From NCBI GenBank assembly GCA_044226395.1, contig JBGAHD010000001.1, positions 682,001 to 746,000 on the forward strand: a stretch of 64,000 bases of DNA, in the 5' to 3' direction. The DNA comes from JBGAHD01 sp044226395. Its GTDB lineage: Bacteria > Pseudomonadota > Gammaproteobacteria > Xanthomonadales > Ahniellaceae. The notes beneath the pieces were generated by a model. That model saw only the letters and a program-made list of their open reading frames with translations, was not told where the DNA came from and made no database searches. A program made the position numbers and the translations under genes. Below are positions 25,004 through 33,015 of this stretch, piece after piece; within the stretch, counting starts at the first letter, position 1; every line of letters starts with the position of its first letter.

Positions 25004-26117
25004 CGAGTTTGCCCTCCAGCTTGGCGCGGAACTCGCGCGATCGGCGCGTGCGATCCATGACCTTGCCGACCAGCTGCCCGCAGGCCGCGTCGATGTCGTC
25101 GCCGCGCGTGCGCCGGACCATGGTCATGATGCCGCCATCGAGCACGATCTTCTGGAACGCGCGGATCGTCGGCTCGTCGGAACGCTCGAACTGCGTGCCG
25201 GGGAATGGATTGAACGGAATCAGATTGAGCTTGGAAGGCACCTTGCGCAGCACCTTGATCAGTTGCTTGGCGTGCTCGGGCTTGTCGTTGACGCCCTTCA
25301 TCAAGGTGTATTCGAAGGTGATGGTGCTGCGCGGCCGCTTGGCCTGGTAACGCTGGCAGGCGCCCATCAGTTCGGCGATCTTGTACTTCTTGTTGAGCGG
25401 CACGAGTTGATCGCGCAACTCGTCGTTGGGCGCGTGCAGCGACACCGCCAGACTGACGTCGGCGCGCTCGGACAGCATGTCGATCTGCGGCACCAGGCCC
25501 GCGGTCGACAAGGTGACGCGCTTGTTGGCCAGGCCAAAGCCCAGATCGTCGCGCATCAGATTCATCGCGGCGATGACGTTGTCGAAGTTCAACAGCGGTT
25601 CGCCCATGCCCATCATCACCACGTTGGTGATGCGGCGCACTTGATGCGTGACATTGCCCAGCGCCTTCGCCGTGCGCCACACCTGGCCGATGATCTCGGA
25701 CGTGGCGAGGTTGCGATTGAAGCCTTGCGTGGCGGTGGAACAAAACCGGCAATTCAAGCCACAACCGACCTGCGAGGACACGCACAGCGTGCCGCGCGAA
25801 GGCTCGGGAATGAACACCGTCTCGATGGCATTGCCGCCTTGCAGCGCCAACACCCACTTGCAGGTGCCATCGGCCGAGCGCGCTTCGTGCAGGGCCTGCG
25901 GCGGAACGATCTCGGCATGCGACTTGAGCTTGTCGCGCAGCGCCTTGCCGAGATCGGTCATGGCGTCGAAGTCATCGACCAAGTGGTGATACATCCACTT
26001 CATGATCTGATGCGCGCGGAAACGCTTTTCGCCGATGTCGACGAAAAACTTTTCCATGCCCGCGCGATCGAGATCGAGCAGATTGGTCTTGGTTGAAGTG
26101 ACTTCGACGGTGTTCAC
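24993..26117 (-). CDS. rlmN: 23S rRNA/tRNA adenine-C2 methyltransferase RlmN
   Basis: RlmN is a radical-SAM enzyme methylating A2503 of 23S rRNA and A37 of some tRNAs. The 4Fe-4S motif CxxxCxxC is C119, C123 and C126 (VGCGLNCRFCST). GMGEPLLNFDNV and TLSTAGLVPQ are also typical, and the methylated Cys lies in DIDAACGQL near the end. The start is taken as GTG at 26117 (VNTVEVTS), eight bases after the ndk stop. An ATG further up lies inside ndk and gives an atypical extension. Confidence 0.96.
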   Translation of the reverse strand: MNTVEVTSTKTNLLDLDRAGMEKFFVDIGEKRFRAHQIMKWMYHHLVDDFDAMTDLGKALRDKLKSHAEIVPPQALHEARSADGTCKWVLALQGGNAIETVFIPEPSRGTLCVSSQVGCGLNCRFCSTATQGFNRNLATSEIIGQVWRTAKALGNVTHQVRRITNVVMMGMGEPLLNFDNVIAAMNLMRDDLGFGLANKRVTLSTAGLVPQIDMLSERADVSLAVSLHAPNDELRDQLVPLNKKYKIAELMGACQRYQAKRPRSTITFEYTLMKGVNDKPEHAKQLIKVLRKVPSKLNLIPFNPFPGTQFERSDEPTIRAFQKIVLDGGIMTMVRRTRGDDIDAACGQLVGKVMDRTRRSREFRAKLEGKLDAA

Positions 26118-26124
26118 GACGGCA

Positions 26125-26553
26125 TCAAGCGCGCGGGGCGAGCTCGAGTTCCGAGAAGAAATAGGCAATTTCGGCTTTTGCCGTGTCCGGACCGTCGGAA
26201 CCGTGAACTGCGTTCGCATCGATCGACTGCGCGAAGTCGGCGCGAATGGTGCCCGGCGCGGCCTTCTTCGGATCGGTGGCGCCCATCAGATCGCGATGCT
26301 TGGCGATGGCGTTGTCGCCTTCGAGCGCCTGGATCATCACCGGGCCCGAGATCATGAACTCGACGAGCGCGTTGAAGAACGGACGCTCGCGATGCACGGC
26401 GTAGAAGCCTTCGGCTTCCTTTCGCGAGAGTTGCTTCATCTTTGCGGCGATGATGCGCAGACCCGCGTTCTCGAAACGAGAATAAATCGCGCCAATGACG
26501 TTCTTGGCGACGGCATCGGGCTTGATGATGGACAGCGTGCGCTCCAGCGCCAT
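26125..26553 (-). CDS. ndk: Nucleoside diphosphate kinase
   Basis: Ndk balances nucleoside triphosphate pools by transferring the gamma phosphate through a phosphohistidine. The 142-residue protein has the catalytic H117 in NAVHGSDG and the N-terminal ERTLSIIKPDAV. The ATG at 26553 has AGGAG upstream and gives the family length; a start seven codons earlier is not supported. It is the first gene of the ndk-rlmN-pilW-rodZ-yfgM-bamB block and is divergent from the TetR gene. Confidence 0.98.
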   Translation of the reverse strand: MALERTLSIIKPDAVAKNVIGAIYSRFENAGLRIIAAKMKQLSRKEAEGFYAVHRERPFFNALVEFMISGPVMIQALEGDNAIAKHRDLMGATDPKKAAPGTIRADFAQSIDANAVHGSDGPDTAKAEIAYFFSELELAPRA

Positions 26554-26724
26554 GTTCACTCCTGAAAATTTCACAAAGGATGGATGGGAAAGGGGTCGAC
26601 CGATGGACGGTCGAAACGGGCGGATGCTATCACAATAAACACGCGCGAAATCGGGGGCTTAGCGTCCAAACCGGAGACTTTCACCCAAGCCGTCGGTCGG
26701 TCGGCCCGGGCTTACGAGAACGGT

Positions 26725-26769
26725 TTGACCACGGCCGAGTCCGTCCCCTATGCTTTAAACGCTTGTTTG
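26725..26769 (+). promoter_or_regulatory. Promoter of the PsrA-like regulator with overlapping operator
   Basis: TTGACC (26725-26730), an 18-bp spacer and TATGCT (26749-26754) form a sigma-70 promoter. The inverted repeat TAAAC-GCTT-GTTTG (26756-26769) overlaps the expected start site. It matches the (G/C)AAAC-N2-4-GTTT(G/C) site known for PsrA. This suggests autorepression by the gene 30 bp downstream. Confidence 0.68.
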
Positions 26770-26799
26770 AGCGCACCCGGACCCGTCAGGACCCCACCG

Positions 26800-27417
26800 A
26801 TGCACCCGCATTTTTCCACCAAGGAACGCATTCTTTCCGCCGCCGAGGAACTCTTCGCGCGGCACGGCTTTGCCGGCGCCTCGCTGCGCCAGGTCACGGC
26901 CGCGGCCAACGTCAACCTGGCCGCCGTGAACTATCACTTTGGGTCCAAGGACAATCTGATCAACGAGGTGTTCCGTCGGCGCCTGGACGAGCTGACCGAG
27001 GAGCGCCTGAACGCCCTCAACGCCGCCCGCACCGCCACGCCCCGCACGCTCGAGGGCCTGCTGCGCGCCTTCGTCGAGCCGGCCTTGAACCTGGCCACGG
27101 ACAAACTGGGCGGCTCGGCCTTCATGCGCGTGCTCGCCCGCGCCTACGCCGAGCACGACCAGAGCCTGCGCAAGTTCCTGTCGGACAACTACGGCCATGT
27201 GCTCAAGGCCTTCGCCGGCGCCATCCACGAGCTGATGCCGGACCTGCGCAAGGAAGATTTGTACTGGCGCCTGGATTTCATCGCCGGCGCCCTGACCTAC
27301 GCCATGAGCGAGTTCGGCATGGTCAAGCGTCCGACCGGCCGCACCGAGGAAGAACACCGCCGCCACGCGGCCGAGCAGTTCGTGCGTTTCGCCGCCGCCG
27401 GCATGCGCGCGGCCTGA
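26800..27417 (+). CDS. TetR-family regulator of fatty-acid degradation, PsrA-like
   Basis: This is a 205-residue TetR repressor. The HTH at about residues 8-55 (KERILSAAEELFARHGFAGAS, VTAAANVNLAAVNYHFGSKDNLI) is close to Pseudomonas PsrA, whose repression is relieved by long-chain fatty acids or acyl-CoA. The C-terminal ligand domain has FMRVLARAYAEHDQSLRKFL, also PsrA-like. The ATG at 26800 follows a promoter with a PsrA-type operator; an upstream in-frame ATG would lie before that promoter. It is directly upstream of the fadB- and fadA-like genes. Confidence 0.88.
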   Translation: MHPHFSTKERILSAAEELFARHGFAGASLRQVTAAANVNLAAVNYHFGSKDNLINEVFRRRLDELTEERLNALNAARTATPRTLEGLLRAFVEPALNLATDKLGGSAFMRVLARAYAEHDQSLRKFLSDNYGHVLKAFAGAIHELMPDLRKEDLYWRLDFIAGALTYAMSEFGMVKRPTGRTEEEHRRHAAEQFVRFAAAGMRAA

Positions 27418-27458
27418 GGCCGCTGCCGGTCGGTTTGAAGACTTTGCTCTAGATCGAC

Positions 27459-27471
27459 CGGTTTACAAACG
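27459..27471 (+). promoter_or_regulatory. Candidate operator upstream of the beta-oxidation genes
   Basis: CGGTTTACAAACG is a near-perfect inverted repeat of GTTT/AAAC half-sites 69 bp before the fadB-like start. The half-sites match those of the TetR operator but are arranged in the reverse sense, so assignment to the PsrA-like protein is tentative. Confidence 0.3.
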
Positions 27472-27539
27472 CTCCTCCCGCGCGGCGCGACCACCGCCCC
27501 GCGCGCACCGCATCCGTGTCCACCGTCTCCGAGGCTCAC

Positions 27540-29921
27540 ATGTCTAAAGCCAATACCCGCTTCCGCCGCGTCGCCGTGCTCGGCGCCGGCGTGATGGGCG
27601 CGCAGATCGCCGCCCACCTGGTCAATGCCAGCGTGGAAACCGTGCTGTTCGATCTGGCCGCGAAGGAAGGCGATCCCAATGGCATCGTCAACAAGGCCCT
27701 GGCCAATCTGGCCAAGCTCTCGCCGGCGCCCTTGGCGACCAAGGGTCGCGGCGCCGAGATCATCGCGGCCAACTACGACCAGCATCTGGAACTGCTGCGC
27801 GGCTGCGATTTGATCATCGAAGCCATCGCCGAACGCACCGACTGGAAGCGCGACCTCTACACCAAGATCGCGCCCTTCATCGGCGCCGACACCATCGTCG
27901 CCAGCAATACCTCGGGCTTGTCGATCAATGCGCTGGCCGAGGCGCTGCCGGCGGCGGTGCATCCGCGCTTCTGCGGCGTGCATTTCTTCAATCCGCCGCG
28001 CTACATGCATCTGGCCGAGTTGATTCCGACGGCGAAGACCGACGCGGCCGTGCTCGCGGCGCTGGAAGCGTTCCTGGTCACCACGCTCGGCAAGGGCGTG
28101 GTCTACGCCAAGGACACGCCGAACTTCATCGGCAATCGCATCGGCGTGTTCTCGATGCTGTCGACCATGATCCACACGCAGGCCTTCGGCCTGGGCTTCG
28201 ACGTGGTCGACGCGCTGACCGGCCCGGCCATCGGCCGACCCAAGAGCGCGACCTATCGCACCGCCGACGTCGTGGGCCTGGACACCATGGCGCACGTGAT
28301 CAAGACCATGGGCGACACCCTGCCCCAGGATCCCTGGCATCAGTACTTCAAGTCGCCGGAATGGTTGAGCGGCTTGATCGCGCAAGGCGCGCTGGGTCAG
28401 AAGACCGGCGCGGGGTTTTTCAAGAAGGTGGGCAAGGACATTCTGGTGCTCGACGTCGCCAAGCGCGATTACCGTCCAAGCACCGGCGAGCCTTCGGCGG
28501 AAGTCGCGGCCCTGCTCAAGATCAAGAATCCGGCCGAGAAATTCGCCAAGCTGCGCGCCAGCGCCGATCCGCAGGCGCAGTTCCTGTGGTCGATCTTCCG
28601 CGATCTGTTCCACTACACCGCGTTTCATCTCGCCGAGATCGCCGACAACGCCCGCGACGTCGACTTCGCCATTCGCTGGGGTTATGGCTGGCAGATGGGG
28701 CCGTTCGAGCTGTGGCAGGCCGCGGGCTGGAAGCAGATCGCGCAGTGGATCACCGAAGACATTGCCGCCGGCAAGAGCATGAGCACCGCGCCCCTGCCCG
28801 CCTGGGTCCTCGATGGTCGCGAGGGCGTGCATGGTCCCGACGGTTCGTTCGCGCCGGCGATCCAGGGCCCGCGCGCGCGCTCGAGCAATCCGGTCTATCG
28901 CCGTCAGCACTTTCCCGATCCGATCCTGGGCGAAAAGCCCAAGGCCGGCACCACGATTTTCGAAACCGACGCCGTGCGGTTTTGGACGCTGGGCGATGAC
29001 GTGGGCATTCTCAGCTACAAGACCAAGATGAACACGGTCAGCGCCGGCGTGCTCGAAGGCATTCATCAAGCCGTCGAACACGCCGAGCATCACCTCGCCG
29101 CCGCCGTGATCTGGCAGACCGGCGAACCGTTCAGCGCCGGCGCCGATCTGTCGGGCGCGATGGAATCGCTGAAGGGCGGTCAGGTCGCGGCCTTCGAGGC
29201 CATGGTCAATCGCTTCCAGCAGACCTCGATGCGGATCAAGTTCTCGACCGTGCCCGTGGTCGCCGCGGTGCGCGGCATGGCGCTCGGCGGTGGCTGCGAG
29301 TTCCAGATGCACGCGGCCAAGACCGTCGCGGCGCTGGAGAGTTACATCGGTCTGGTCGAAGCCGGCGTGGGCTTGTTGCCGGCGGGTGGTGGTCTGAAGG
29401 AAATCGCGGTGCGCGCTTCGCAAGCGGCGCAATTCGCTCAGGGCGGCGATGTCTTTCCGTTCCTGCAAAAGTATTTCCAGACCGTGGCCATGGCGACAGT
29501 CTCGACCAGCGCGCTCGAAGCGAAGGAACTCGGCCTGCTGCGTCCGACCGACACCATCGTGTTCAACCCTTACGAGTTGCTGCACGTCGCCATCAGCGAA
29601 GCGCGCGCGCTGCGCGAGGCGGGCTATCGACCGCCGTTGCCGGCGCGCAATGTCGTGGTGGCGGGTGACACCGGCATCGCCGTGCTCAAGATGATGCTGG
29701 TCAACATGCTCGAGGGTGGCTTCATCAGCGCGCATGATTTCGAAGTGGGCTCGCGCATCGCCACCGTGTTGTGCGGCGGCGAGATCGAGCGTGGCTCGAC
29801 CGTGGACGAAGCCTGGCTGCTCGATCGCGAACGCGAGCACTTCGTCGCCCTGGGCCTGATGCCCAAGACCCAGGAACGCATCGTCCACACCCTGACCACC
29901 GGCAAGCCGCTGCGCAATTGA
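27540..29921 (+). CDS. 3-hydroxyacyl-CoA dehydrogenase/enoyl-CoA hydratase fusion (FadN/FadB-like)
   Basis: This is a 793-residue bifunctional beta-oxidation enzyme acting on fatty acyl-CoA in the cytoplasm. The NAD-binding Rossmann motif is near the N-terminus (VLGAGVMGAQ, 13-22), with the dehydrogenase catalytic His in HFFNPPRYMHLAEL. The C-terminal crotonase half has FSAGADLSGAM and RGMALGGGCEFQMH, which form the oxyanion pocket. The domain order, dehydrogenase first and hydratase second, is that of FadN-type proteins and opposite to E. coli FadB. The ATG at 27540 begins MSKANTRFRR. It is 11 bp upstream of the thiolase gene. Confidence 0.93.
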   Translation: MSKANTRFRRVAVLGAGVMGAQIAAHLVNASVETVLFDLAAKEGDPNGIVNKALANLAKLSPAPLATKGRGAEIIAANYDQHLELLRGCDLIIEAIAERTDWKRDLYTKIAPFIGADTIVASNTSGLSINALAEALPAAVHPRFCGVHFFNPPRYMHLAELIPTAKTDAAVLAALEAFLVTTLGKGVVYAKDTPNFIGNRIGVFSMLSTMIHTQAFGLGFDVVDALTGPAIGRPKSATYRTADVVGLDTMAHVIKTMGDTLPQDPWHQYFKSPEWLSGLIAQGALGQKTGAGFFKKVGKDILVLDVAKRDYRPSTGEPSAEVAALLKIKNPAEKFAKLRASADPQAQFLWSIFRDLFHYTAFHLAEIADNARDVDFAIRWGYGWQMGPFELWQAAGWKQIAQWITEDIAAGKSMSTAPLPAWVLDGREGVHGPDGSFAPAIQGPRARSSNPVYRRQHFPDPILGEKPKAGTTIFETDAVRFWTLGDDVGILSYKTKMNTVSAGVLEGIHQAVEHAEHHLAAAVIWQTGEPFSAGADLSGAMESLKGGQVAAFEAMVNRFQQTSMRIKFSTVPVVAAVRGMALGGGCEFQMHAAKTVAALESYIGLVEAGVGLLPAGGGLKEIAVRASQAAQFAQGGDVFPFLQKYFQTVAMATVSTSALEAKELGLLRPTDTIVFNPYELLHVAISEARALREAGYRPPLPARNVVVAGDTGIAVLKMMLVNMLEGGFISAHDFEVGSRIATVLCGGEIERGSTVDEAWLLDREREHFVALGLMPKTQERIVHTLTTGKPLRN

Positions 29922-29932
29922 GGAGCAAAGAC

Positions 29933-31129
29933 ATGTCCCGCCAAATCCAAGACGCCTACATTGTCGCCGCTCGCCGTACCGCCGTGGGCAAGGCCCCGCG
30001 CGGCGCCTTCCGCAACACGCGCCCGGATGATCTGCTCGCGCACGCGCTACGCGGCGTCATCGCCGACGCGCCCGGCATCGACACCAAGCGCATCGACGAC
30101 GCCGTGATCGGCTGTGCCATGCCCGAGGCCGAGCAAGGCATGAACGTGGCGCGCATCGCCGTGCTGCTGGCCGGCCTACCCGACATGGTCGCGGCGATGA
30201 CCATCAATCGCTTCTGCTCGTCGGGCCTGCAAGCGGTGGCGCTGGCCGCCGATCGCATTCGCCTGGGCGAAGCCGATCTGATGCTCGCCGGCGGCACCGA
30301 GAGCATGAGCATGGTGCCGATGATGGGCTACAAGCCCTCGGTGAACCCGAGCATCTTCGCCGACGACAACGTCGCCATCGCCTACGGCATGGGCATCACC
30401 GCCGAACGCGTGGCCGAACGATGGAAAGTCAGCCGCGAGGATCAGGATCAATTCGCCTACGCTTCGCATCAGAAAGCGATCAAGGCGATCGCGAGTGGCG
30501 AGTTCAAGGACGAGATCCTGCCATTCACGCTGGCCGACCGCTATCCGAATCTCGCGCGTCACGACGTGCAGCCGGACAACCGCGTCATCGTCAACGACGA
30601 AGGCCCGCGCGCCGACACCACGCCCGAAGCGCTCGCGGGTCTGCGTCCCGTGTTCCGCATGAAGGGCTCGGTGACTGCCGGCAATAGCTCGCAGATGTCC
30701 GACGGCGCGGCCGCGGTGCTGCTCGCCAGTGAGAAGGCGGTGAAGGAATTCAACCTCAAGCCGCTGGCGCGCTTCGTCAGCTTCGCGGTCGCGGGCGTGC
30801 CGCCCGACATCATGGGCATCGGTCCGATCGCCGCGATTCCGAAGGCGCTCGCGCACGCGGGCATCGCCAAGGACAAGCTCGACTGGATCGAGTTAAACGA
30901 AGCGTTTGCCGCGCAAGCGCTGGCGGTGATTCGCGATGTCGGTTTGGATCCGTCGAAGGTCAATCCGCTCGGCGGCGCGATCGCCCTGGGTCATCCGCTC
31001 GGCGCCACCGGCGCGGTGCGCACGGCGACCATCGTGCATGGCCTGCGTCGTCGTCAGCAGAAGTACGGCCTGGTGACGATGTGCATCGGCACCGGCATGG
31101 GCGCCGCGGGAGTGTTTGAAGCGCTGTAG
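29933..31129 (+). CDS. fadA: Acyl-CoA thiolase (FadA-type acetyl-CoA C-acyltransferase)
   Basis: This thiolase cleaves 3-ketoacyl-CoA to acetyl-CoA and a shortened acyl-CoA, the last step of beta-oxidation. The 398-residue protein has nucleophile C95 (NRFCSSGLQ), the catalytic His in GGAIALGHPLGATG, and the second Cys in CIGTGMGAAG near the end. GAGGAG precedes the ATG. It forms an operon with the upstream hydratase-dehydrogenase and ends at a clear terminator. The acetyl-CoA produced could feed the pta-ackA operon nearby. Confidence 0.95.
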   Translation: MSRQIQDAYIVAARRTAVGKAPRGAFRNTRPDDLLAHALRGVIADAPGIDTKRIDDAVIGCAMPEAEQGMNVARIAVLLAGLPDMVAAMTINRFCSSGLQAVALAADRIRLGEADLMLAGGTESMSMVPMMGYKPSVNPSIFADDNVAIAYGMGITAERVAERWKVSREDQDQFAYASHQKAIKAIASGEFKDEILPFTLADRYPNLARHDVQPDNRVIVNDEGPRADTTPEALAGLRPVFRMKGSVTAGNSSQMSDGAAAVLLASEKAVKEFNLKPLARFVSFAVAGVPPDIMGIGPIAAIPKALAHAGIAKDKLDWIELNEAFAAQALAVIRDVGLDPSKVNPLGGAIALGHPLGATGAVRTATIVHGLRRRQQKYGLVTMCIGTGMGAAGVFEAL

Positions 31130-31155
31130 TCAAACCGCGGAAAGTCATGATGGTG

Positions 31156-31190
31156 AAAAGGGCTCGCGAATGGCGGGCCCTTTTCGTTTT
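31156..31190 (+). terminator. Rho-independent terminator after fadA
   Basis: AAAAGGGC (31156-31163) pairs with GCCCTTTT (31177-31184), followed by CGTTTT. It lies 27 bp after the thiolase stop. Confidence 0.88.
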
Positions 31191-31326
31191 GCGACGTTTG
31201 GAATTGAGACGCCGTATCGGTTGATTATGGGTCGAGCAATCGCCTCGATCTCGCGCGCTGGCGAGACGCCTACGCCAGACCTCAATCACGAATGTCATGC
31301 GCGAGGCCCAAGCTTCGACGATCCGG

Positions 31327-31367
31327 TTGATTTGCATCAACGTTGAACCGCTGGCTCCGCGGATAAT
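31327..31367 (+). promoter_or_regulatory. FNR/Anr-type box and -10 for the small unknown gene
   Basis: TTGAT-TTGC-ATCAA (31327-31340) is a perfect FNR/Anr consensus palindrome. GATAAT (31362-31367) begins 28.5 bp from the box centre, so transcription would start about 41 bp from the centre, the class II activator geometry. The box end is 108 bp before the ATG at 31448. Confidence 0.78.
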
Positions 31368-31447
31368 GAGCAATGGCGGATCGCGTGATGAGCGCGACTT
31401 CCCGCGCTAGAGTGCACTGGCCGTGGCCATGACTCGGAGGACGAACG

Positions 31448-31714
31448 ATGTCGAAGGATGCGGAGGACAAGGCGCTCGCGCGTCGACTCGACGCGCTGGT
31501 ACCCGGTTGGCGCGGCCGTCTGCGGATCGCGCTGAAGGACGAGGCGACGTTCTCGAGCTGGTCCGAAGTCTCGGGCACCGTGGTCGAAGCCTGCGCGGAG
31601 TTGCAGCCCTGCGATGACGGACGACACAAGGCGCCGTGGATCGTGATGCGCACGGCGGAGAATCCGCGCATGACGATTGCCCTGGCGGATGTGCTGGAAA
31701 TCTTGCCGGACTGA
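31448..31714 (+). CDS. Small protein of unknown function, predicted FNR-controlled
   Basis: This is an 88-residue soluble protein not recognised as a named family. It starts with a short charged helix (SKDAEDKALARRLDAL). Strand-rich sequence follows (GRLRIALKDEATFSSWSEVSGTVVEA, PWIVMRTAENPRMTIALADVLEIL), which would suit a small beta-barrel. GGAGG is nine bases before the ATG. It stands alone, convergent with ackA, behind an FNR/Anr box with matching -10. That places it with the fermentation and stress genes of the next 9 kb. Confidence 0.8.
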   Translation: MSKDAEDKALARRLDALVPGWRGRLRIALKDEATFSSWSEVSGTVVEACAELQPCDDGRHKAPWIVMRTAENPRMTIALADVLEILPD

Positions 31715-31842
31715 GTGTTGCCCTGCCCTTGCCCGCGTGAGCTCTTCGCGTGATTTCCGCGCGTGCTCGAGCGCGTGGCCACTCGTGCTTGGATCGCCTA
31801 CGTCGTCATAACAGCACGACTGTCCGAGACCGGTAGCGAAGC

Positions 31843-33015
31843 TCAGCTCGCGAGCAAGTTGCGCATCGCTCGCGCGATGACCAGTTCTTCGTGCGTGGCG
31901 ATGACGTGCGCCGTCACGGCCGAGCTTGCCGAGCTGATGGTGCTGGCATGCCTGCCATTCGCGTCGGCATCGAGCGTGAGGCCAAGCCAGGCCAGTTGAT
32001 CGCCGATGCGCTGGCGCATGCGCGCGCCGTGCTCGCCAATGCCCGCGGTGAAGACCAGCGCGTCGAGCCCGCCGAGCGCGGCGACCATCGCGCCAATCTC
32101 CAGATTCACGCTGTAGGCGAACAAAGCCAGCGCCTCGCGCGCGCGGGGGTCGTCGCTGGCTTCGAGTTCGCGCACATCGTCGCTGAGCCCCGAAACGCCG
32201 AGCAATCCCGAGCGATTACCGAGCACATCCGCGATGCGATCGCGATCCCAACCCGGCTGCGCCAGAAGATGCAGGATCACGCCGGGATCGAGTCGACCGC
32301 AGCGTCGGCCCATCATCAAGCCTTCCAGCGGACTGAAGCCCATGGTGGTGGCGATGCTTTGGCCGTCACGTAGCGCGCACAGACTCGCGCCCTGCCCCAG
32401 ATGCGCCACGATCACGCGACCGCGCGCGCGTTCGCCGATCACTTCCGACAGCATCGCTGCGATGTACTCGTACGACAAGCCGTGAAAGCCATAGCGCACG
32501 ATGCCGGCCTCGGTAAGCTCTCGCGGCAGCGCGAACAACTGCGCGAGCCGCGGCTGCGTGCGATGAAACGCGGTGTCGAAGCACGCGACTTGCGGCAGAT
32601 TCGGCCAGGCGCCGCCAACGGCGCGAATCGCGGCCACGGCCTGCGGCTGATGTTGAGGCGCGAGCGGAATCAAGGCTTCGATGCGCGCCAGGGCGTCGGC
32701 GTCGATGCGCGTGGGCGCGATAAGGTCCAAGCCGCCATGCACGACACGATGACCGACGGCGACGAGCGCGTCGTCAGTCAACGCGATAGGCAAACCCTCG
32801 ACTAATCGTGCGACGGCGATGGCGTGATCGGCGCTCGCGGGCACGTCGACATGACGCGCGATCTCATCGCCAATCTCGCCTTCGACGCGCAGTCGCGCCT
32901 CGCGCCCGAGCCGATCGATGTTGCCGCGACAGCGCAAGGCGAGCGTGTCGGCGGCGTACAGGGCGAACTTGAGGCTGGACGATCCGGTATTGATGACCAG
33001 CAGCGATCGACTCAT
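31843..33015 (-). CDS. ackA: Acetate kinase
   Basis: AckA makes ATP and acetate from acetyl phosphate. The 390-residue protein has NTGSSSLKF (from about residue 7), RVVHGG, the catalytic-His region RYGFHG, the phosphate loop AHLGQGAS, FSPLEGLMMG-RR, and a C-terminal EELVIAR. Several normally fixed positions differ: GFHGTSH reads GFHGLSY, HLGNGAS reads HLGQGAS, and GTRSGD reads GRRCGR. The key Arg, His and Glu appear kept, so activity is likely but kinetics may differ. It overlaps the pta stop (ATGA) as the last gene of adh-pta-ackA. Confidence 0.92.
   Translation of the reverse strand: MSRSLLVINTGSSSLKFALYAADTLALRCRGNIDRLGREARLRVEGEIGDEIARHVDVPASADHAIAVARLVEGLPIALTDDALVAVGHRVVHGGLDLIAPTRIDADALARIEALIPLAPQHQPQAVAAIRAVGGAWPNLPQVACFDTAFHRTQPRLAQLFALPRELTEAGIVRYGFHGLSYEYIAAMLSEVIGERARGRVIVAHLGQGASLCALRDGQSIATTMGFSPLEGLMMGRRCGRLDPGVILHLLAQPGWDRDRIADVLGNRSGLLGVSGLSDDVRELEASDDPRAREALALFAYSVNLEIGAMVAALGGLDALVFTAGIGEHGARMRQRIGDQLAWLGLTLDADANGRHASTISSASSAVTAHVIATHEELVIARAMRNLLAS

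Noticed and set aside
27297..29888. 863-codon open frame antisense to the fadB-like gene
   Set aside because: Long antisense frames are expected in GC-rich DNA; the His/Gln/Arg-rich product has no family features. The same applies to 35493-37952 and 52364-54751 on the + strand.
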